From Methanobacteriota archaeon (lineage in GTDB: Archaea > Thermoplasmatota > E2 > DHVEG-1): a stretch of DNA of 26,084 nt. The stretch spans positions 1 through 26,084 of the forward strand of contig JAPKYG010000126.1 in NCBI GenBank assembly GCA_026394435.1, written 5' to 3'. Positions 22,152-26,084 of this stretch are shown here, one piece after another (position 1 is the stretch's first letter; each line of letters starts with the position of its first letter). The translations under genes were made by a program, and so were the position numbers. Below the pieces are notes generated by a model. That model searched no databases. It was not told where the DNA came from and was given only the letters and a program-made list of their open reading frames with translations.

Positions 22152-23864
22152 TTATTGGGCAGGGTATCCACCGATTTTCAGGGTTGGATCCCCGAGCAGC
22201 ATGAACTCTTCAACGGTAAATTCGTCATCATGGACATCAGTGATATACCCATTTTGCATCTGGGTCATCATTTGGCCAAGGTACTCACTGCTGTTGTATG
22301 CGGAGAAGAACTCAATTGACATTTTCCCAGCACCACTATCGATACCACCATAAGCAGTACGAGTTGCTCCAATTGTTGCAATCGCACCACCACCCTCCTG
22401 TTTGAGAAACGCCCAGGCATAACACGGGATTCGCTGCGAGGTATTGACACCAAGTGCTTTAACTAAGAAAGTGACTATGTTTTTAATTTTTGAATAATCC
22501 AGGGTATCTTGGAGGACGTAATCGATTTTTGCAGTGAGACATGCGTCAAAAAATATGATTGGAAGTTTATATTCATTCTTTTGATCTTCGATGTATGCAG
22601 TAAAATAATATTTCATTTGCAGTCCAGATGGGGTGAAGGTTCCCATACCATGTTCAAATCCATGACCTGAGTAATCTAGGAATCCTGCGCCGTCTGTTAT
22701 AGCATTTGAAATTGTTTGTCGGTTAAAGTTACCCTTCGATGTCCAGATGATCTTTGGTGTAAATTGGGACATGATTCCCATGAGGATTACGTTGTTTTCT
22801 TCGCCGTCATTTCCTGGCGACCAGCGAAACGTGTTCCCGCCAATGAAAACCATCGTGTTAAACCAGTCGCTGCCATAGGTTTCAGTTTCATAGTGGATGA
22901 TCTTATCTACAGCGATGCTTACTTCTTGGACAGAGTCGCAGGCGAGTCGACCAAGATGAACGTCAGGATAAAGATCGATGCGATCGCTTGATTCACCGAA
23001 CTTATCATTGTTGTTGGTGTCCCAACTGGAGAAATTACCATAAGCATCATGGATATCAGAATAATAAAGATCTGTAATCATCCCATCATCTTCAAAACCC
23101 CACAAGCTCACATAGCTTCGTCGAATAGGAATCTTCTCGACACCACCAACGAGCATAACCGAGGAGATAGAATTAGTTTCAATAGCATCCTTAATCGCAT
23201 ATTTAATCTGCTCTGGTAAATCTCGACCAGTTGAATGGATAGCAATCCACTCTGTCGTCATCAGGCTTGTAACAATATTATATTTATTTTTATGCACAAC
23301 AAGAGGTTGAAGCGCTGCGGTGTATTCTTCAGGAGCAATGATAAGTAACTTGTTGTCTGCAGGGAGACTTGAGAGATTCTTTGTTTGCTCATAGGTCACT
23401 GTTATCTGCACGCTAGGAGTATAGAGGAGAGTATGTTGGTGTGGTAAATACAAAAGAGGATAATATTGAACTGAAAGAAGGATAACATGATCATTTCCAT
23501 TTAGACCGGCACCGACCTGATAGTCCAAGCGAGACAAGGGATAAGTGTTCATGCCTAAATAGACCAAATCGTTTTTTACCTGTTTTTCATTTGAGGGCTT
23601 TAGCAGTGCACCGGAAACCGGTGTTGGTTGAACTGCAGGAAGAATCTCCTTTGTAAGCTCTTTTACTTGTACAGAAGAAGTAGCAAAGGAGACATCCTTT
23701 ATAATTGTTCCAAAAGGAAACGTAAACAGTTTTGTAAAAACAGGTAACACAGGATTACCAGGTAATGCAGCATATGAGGTTGCTTCTTTGATCTGTACAG
23801 AAAGATAATTATTTTGATCCGTTATCACAGGTTCGGAGAATTGTATTTCTTCTTGAATAGACAT
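22152..23864 (-). CDS. Gingipain-like C25 family cysteine peptidase, leaderless form
   Basis: The 570-residue protein has the C25 layout. The N-terminal propeptide-like region is followed by LLIIAPEEYTAALQPLVVHK, a Ca-binding-like DTNNNDKFGE, the catalytic His in DYSGHGFEHGMG (H401) and the catalytic Cys in PIIFFDACLTAKIDY (C442), and it ends at LLGDPTLKIGGYPAQ without a membrane anchor. These proteases degrade extracellular protein. From this ATG there is no signal peptide and only a weak ribosome site. In the same frame, one codon upstream (TAA at 23868-23870), lies the end of an intact signal peptide. The gene is therefore probably a nonsense mutant, a sequencing error or an unusual readthrough case. 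A T-run on the minus strand (22122-22128) could terminate it. Confidence 0.88.
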   Translation of the reverse strand: MSIQEEIQFSEPVITDQNNYLSVQIKEATSYAALPGNPVLPVFTKLFTFPFGTIIKDVSFATSSVQVKELTKEILPAVQPTPVSGALLKPSNEKQVKNDLVYLGMNTYPLSRLDYQVGAGLNGNDHVILLSVQYYPLLYLPHQHTLLYTPSVQITVTYEQTKNLSSLPADNKLLIIAPEEYTAALQPLVVHKNKYNIVTSLMTTEWIAIHSTGRDLPEQIKYAIKDAIETNSISSVMLVGGVEKIPIRRSYVSLWGFEDDGMITDLYYSDIHDAYGNFSSWDTNNNDKFGESSDRIDLYPDVHLGRLACDSVQEVSIAVDKIIHYETETYGSDWFNTMVFIGGNTFRWSPGNDGEENNVILMGIMSQFTPKIIWTSKGNFNRQTISNAITDGAGFLDYSGHGFEHGMGTFTPSGLQMKYYFTAYIEDQKNEYKLPIIFFDACLTAKIDYVLQDTLDYSKIKNIVTFLVKALGVNTSQRIPCYAWAFLKQEGGGAIATIGATRTAYGGIDSGAGKMSIEFFSAYNSSEYLGQMMTQMQNGYITDVHDDEFTVEEFMLLGDPTLKIGGYPAQ

Positions 23865-23867
23865 TTT

Positions 23868-23954
23868 TTAACTCTGGATGTTGATTGTAACAGCTGCTCC
23901 AAAACCACTGATCAATAATATTCCCATTACTATAATTGGAAGAATTTTCTTCAT
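23868..23954 (-). CDS. Signal peptide of the C25 peptidase, cut off by in-frame TAA
   Basis: ATG 23954, preceded by AAGGGGATAC, opens 28 codons beginning MKKILPIIVMGILL and running to SGFGAAVTINIQS, a textbook Sec signal peptide. It then meets TAA. The next codons in the same frame are Lys and the ATG of the peptidase ORF. Read as one gene with the TAA replaced by a sense codon, it gives a normal secreted C25 protein of about 600 residues (22152-23954). Confidence 0.7.
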   Translation of the reverse strand: MKKILPIIVMGILLISGFGAAVTINIQS

Positions 23955-24050
23955 ATGTATCCCCTTATTATATTACTCTTATTGTAGGAGTACTATTTAA
24001 AATCTCGTTACTTAAAATGCTTCAAACGAATAAACAAGAGGATACGAAAT

Positions 24051-24060
24051 ATTATATAAA
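24051..24060 (+). promoter_or_regulatory. TATA box of leucyl-tRNA synthetase gene
   Basis: ATTATATAAA has its centre near 24055, which predicts a start of transcription near 24080-24084. That is after the ATG at 24070 and just before the in-frame ATG at 24091, favouring the later start. The 116-136 nt gap to the divergent peptidase start also holds that gene's promoter. Confidence 0.5.
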
Positions 24061-24090
24061 ACAATCCTCATGTCCGAACAGATTATATCC

Positions 24091-26084
24091 ATGGAAGAAA
24101 ACAATTACGATTACGTCGCTGTTGAGCAGAAATGGCAAAACAAATGGTTTGATGCAAATATCAATGTTGCTCAGAAGGAAAAACAGAAAAAATTCTTTCT
24201 TCATTTTGCATACCCGGGCGTTTCCGGATACCTCCACGTAGGGCACATGCGAGGATTCACTTATTGTGACGTCATCGCCAGATATAAACGAATGACCGGG
24301 TACGACGTCTTGTTCCCCGCAGGATTCCATGCTTCGGGGATTCCCTCAGTCGGGTTTGCAAAAAAAGTCGAGCGACACGACGAAGACACCATTAAACTGT
24401 TGAAACAAAACGGGTGTACAGACGCGTTTATCAAAAAATTAACAGACCCGATAGAGGTTGTAAACTATTTCAGCAAAGTTTATGTGGATGATTACTGGAA
24501 GCGATTCGGATTCCTCATTGATTACACCCGGTTGATGAATACGATCTCTGACGGATATAAGAAGTTCATCCTATGGCAGTTCCATAAACTTCATGAAAAA
24601 AATCTGTTGACTCAGAAACCACATTTTGCCCCATACTGTCCAAACTGTGGACCGGTCGCGGTCGATAAATCAGAAACCGATGTCGCCCAAGGTGGCTCTG
24701 CAGAGATACTTGAGTTTACGGTTCTCAAATTCACCCTGAAAGATGGGACGATTCTCCCTGCAGCAACACTCAGACCAGAAACAATCTTTGGTGTAACCAA
24801 CATGTGGGTGAATCCTACTGTCGAATATCAAAAAGTAAAAATCAACAATGAAACCTGGATCTGCTCCAAGGAATGTTTACAAAAACTTACGTATCAATAT
24901 GATACTGTCCAACCACTGCATGAAACCATCAAAGGCCAAGATCTTATCGGTAAAACATGCCTAGTACCAGAGATAAACAGGGAAGTTCCGATTCTTGCGG
25001 GTGTATTCGCAGACCCTAGTGTTGCTACAGGAATAGTCATGTCGGTGCCTGCTCACGCCCCCTATGATTGGATAGCCCTCGTGGAATCAAAAGAAAAAAT
25101 CGAGGCAATCAAAATTATCGATGTTAAAGGATTCGGTAATAACCCGGCAAAAGAAGCATGTGATCAACTTCAAATAAAAAGCCAAACAGAAACAGAAAAA
25201 CTCAACGAAGCAACCGATGTTGTGTACAAAAAAGAATTCCATACCGGGACATTAAATGAGAAATGCGGTAAGTACGCTGGTATAAAAATCGCAGAAATAA
25301 AAGACACGGTAAAAAATGATCTCATACAGAAGAACCTTGCGACTCTGATGAAAGAATTCTCAGAAAAAGTAATCTGCAGATGCAAAGAAACAGTAGTCAT
25401 TAAACAAATACCTGATCAATGGTTCATAAAATACAGTGACCCTGTTTTGACACAAGAATCAAAAGACTATGCTGCAACCATGAATATTTATCCTCAGGAA
25501 TATAAAGATGAACTACCAAAAATCCTTGACTGGTTTGGCGACCGAGCAGCGATCAGACGAGGCTCCTGGCTTGGAACTGAGTTCCCCTACAAGAAAGACT
25601 GGATCATCGAACCAATTTCAGATTCAACACTGTATTCAGCGTATTATATTCTCGCTTCGTATGTGAATCAAAAGAAGATTTCAGCAAAGGATATGACTGA
25701 TGAGTTCTTTGACTATGTATTCTATGGAATCGGGTCTGCACAACATAAGATCTGGCAGACGATTAAATCAGATTTTGACTACTGGTACCCTGTTGATATT
25801 AATCTCGGCGGAAAAGAACATAAAACTGTTCACTTCCCTGTCTACATCATGAACCATGTTGCGATCATGCCAGAGCAGAAACGCCCACGCGGGATTTTTG
25901 TGCACTGGTGGGTGACACAAAAAGGGAAAGAAAAAATCAGTAAATCTAAAGGCGGCGCCGAACCAATTATCGAGGCAGCAAGCACGTATGGCGTGGATGC
26001 GATGCGTCTCTATTACCTGCATATCGGGTCACCGTTTGTTGATATAGAATGGGAACCTGAAACTGTGCTTAAATACAAAAACCG
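24091..26084 (+). CDS. leuS: Leucyl-tRNA synthetase, archaeal/eukaryal type (3' end outside window)
   Basis: This class I synthetase charges tRNA-Leu. The HIGH motif is HVGH in GYLHVGHMRG, and KISKS (KEKISKSKGG) is the KMSKS loop near 25930. The CP1 editing domain lies between, with the threonine-rich TLRPETIFGVTNMWV and the later GIVMSVPAHAPYDW. N-terminal EQKWQNKWFDANI and the position of the editing insert are archaeal/eukaryal. About 664 residues are visible of roughly 930-960, so the anticodon-binding and C-terminal domains lie beyond base 26084. The alternative start ATG 24070 adds seven residues but lies upstream of the predicted transcription start. No frameshift is seen. Confidence 0.96.
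   Translation, partial: MEENNYDYVAVEQKWQNKWFDANINVAQKEKQKKFFLHFAYPGVSGYLHVGHMRGFTYCDVIARYKRMTGYDVLFPAGFHASGIPSVGFAKKVERHDEDTIKLLKQNGCTDAFIKKLTDPIEVVNYFSKVYVDDYWKRFGFLIDYTRLMNTISDGYKKFILWQFHKLHEKNLLTQKPHFAPYCPNCGPVAVDKSETDVAQGGSAEILEFTVLKFTLKDGTILPAATLRPETIFGVTNMWVNPTVEYQKVKINNETWICSKECLQKLTYQYDTVQPLHETIKGQDLIGKTCLVPEINREVPILAGVFADPSVATGIVMSVPAHAPYDWIALVESKEKIEAIKIIDVKGFGNNPAKEACDQLQIKSQTETEKLNEATDVVYKKEFHTGTLNEKCGKYAGIKIAEIKDTVKNDLIQKNLATLMKEFSEKVICRCKETVVIKQIPDQWFIKYSDPVLTQESKDYAATMNIYPQEYKDELPKILDWFGDRAAIRRGSWLGTEFPYKKDWIIEPISDSTLYSAYYILASYVNQKKISAKDMTDEFFDYVFYGIGSAQHKIWQTIKSDFDYWYPVDINLGGKEHKTVHFPVYIMNHVAIMPEQKRPRGIFVHWWVTQKGKEKISKSKGGAEPIIEAASTYGVDAMRLYYLHIGSPFVDIEWEPETVLKYKN

Noticed and set aside
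24070..24090. Leucyl-tRNA synthetase start at ATG 24070
   Set aside because: It lies only about 15 nt from the TATA centre, upstream of the expected transcription start, and has no ribosome site; kept only as an alternative.
1..26084. CRISPR arrays, rRNA genes or insertion sequences
   Set aside because: No regularly spaced repeats, no rRNA-like stretches and no transposase or terminal inverted repeats were seen on either strand.

Overview
The window is chromosomal DNA of an archaeon. Supporting genes are a RIO1 kinase next to initiation factor aIF1A, an archaeal/eukaryal-type leucyl-tRNA synthetase, a geranylgeranyl-reductase-family flavoprotein (archaeal lipid saturation), a DUF35/thiolase-fold pair, and TATA boxes about 27 nt upstream of start codons. 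A secreted gingipain-like (C25) protease together with branched-chain amino-acid catabolism fits a protein-degrading heterotroph. I infer a Thermoplasmatota-like lineage such as the benthic marine groups, but no marker in the window proves it.

Layout. 1-1.7 kb (minus): HD-domain protein, aIF1A, Rio1 as a tight operon. 1.8-2.1 kb (plus): a stand-alone receiver domain lacking its phospho-acceptor Asp. 2.2-6.0 kb (minus): DUF35 Zn-ribbon protein, a thiolase-fold enzyme without catalytic cysteines, and a fused two-domain CoA-transferase. 6.1-9.0 kb (plus): acyl-CoA dehydrogenase and AMP-forming acyl-CoA synthetase. 9.0-19.4 kb (minus): an operon of two crotonase-fold proteins (one LiuC-like), biotin carboxylase, biotin carrier, MCC-type carboxyltransferase and geranylgeranyl reductase. 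19.5-22.1 kb: P-type cation ATPase. 22.2-23.95 kb: C25 peptidase whose signal peptide is cut off by an in-frame TAA. 24.1 kb to the end: leucyl-tRNA synthetase, running off the window.

The carboxylase operon is interrupted between biotin carboxylase and biotin carrier by an A+T-rich integrative element of about 3.95 kb (12294-16256). It is bounded by perfect 17-bp direct repeats and carries a tyrosine recombinase, a possible replication protein, several very small ORFs and at least four strong secondary-structure blocks, some of them G+C-rich. The insertion keeps the carrier start codon, and the element end places a TATA box 26-27 nt upstream of it.

How the genes work together. The 6-19 kb genes look like a leucine/branched-chain acyl-CoA route: activation and dehydrogenation, 3-methylcrotonyl-CoA carboxylation, 3-methylglutaconyl-CoA hydration to HMG-CoA, and a CoA-transferase for the acetoacetate end. 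No classical HMG-CoA lyase is in the window. The cysteine-free thiolase/DUF35 pair resembles the architecture of steroid retro-aldolases (Ltp2-ChsH2) and is a candidate for that missing C-C cleavage, as a hypothesis. The most unusual parts are this pair and the element with its structured RNAs.
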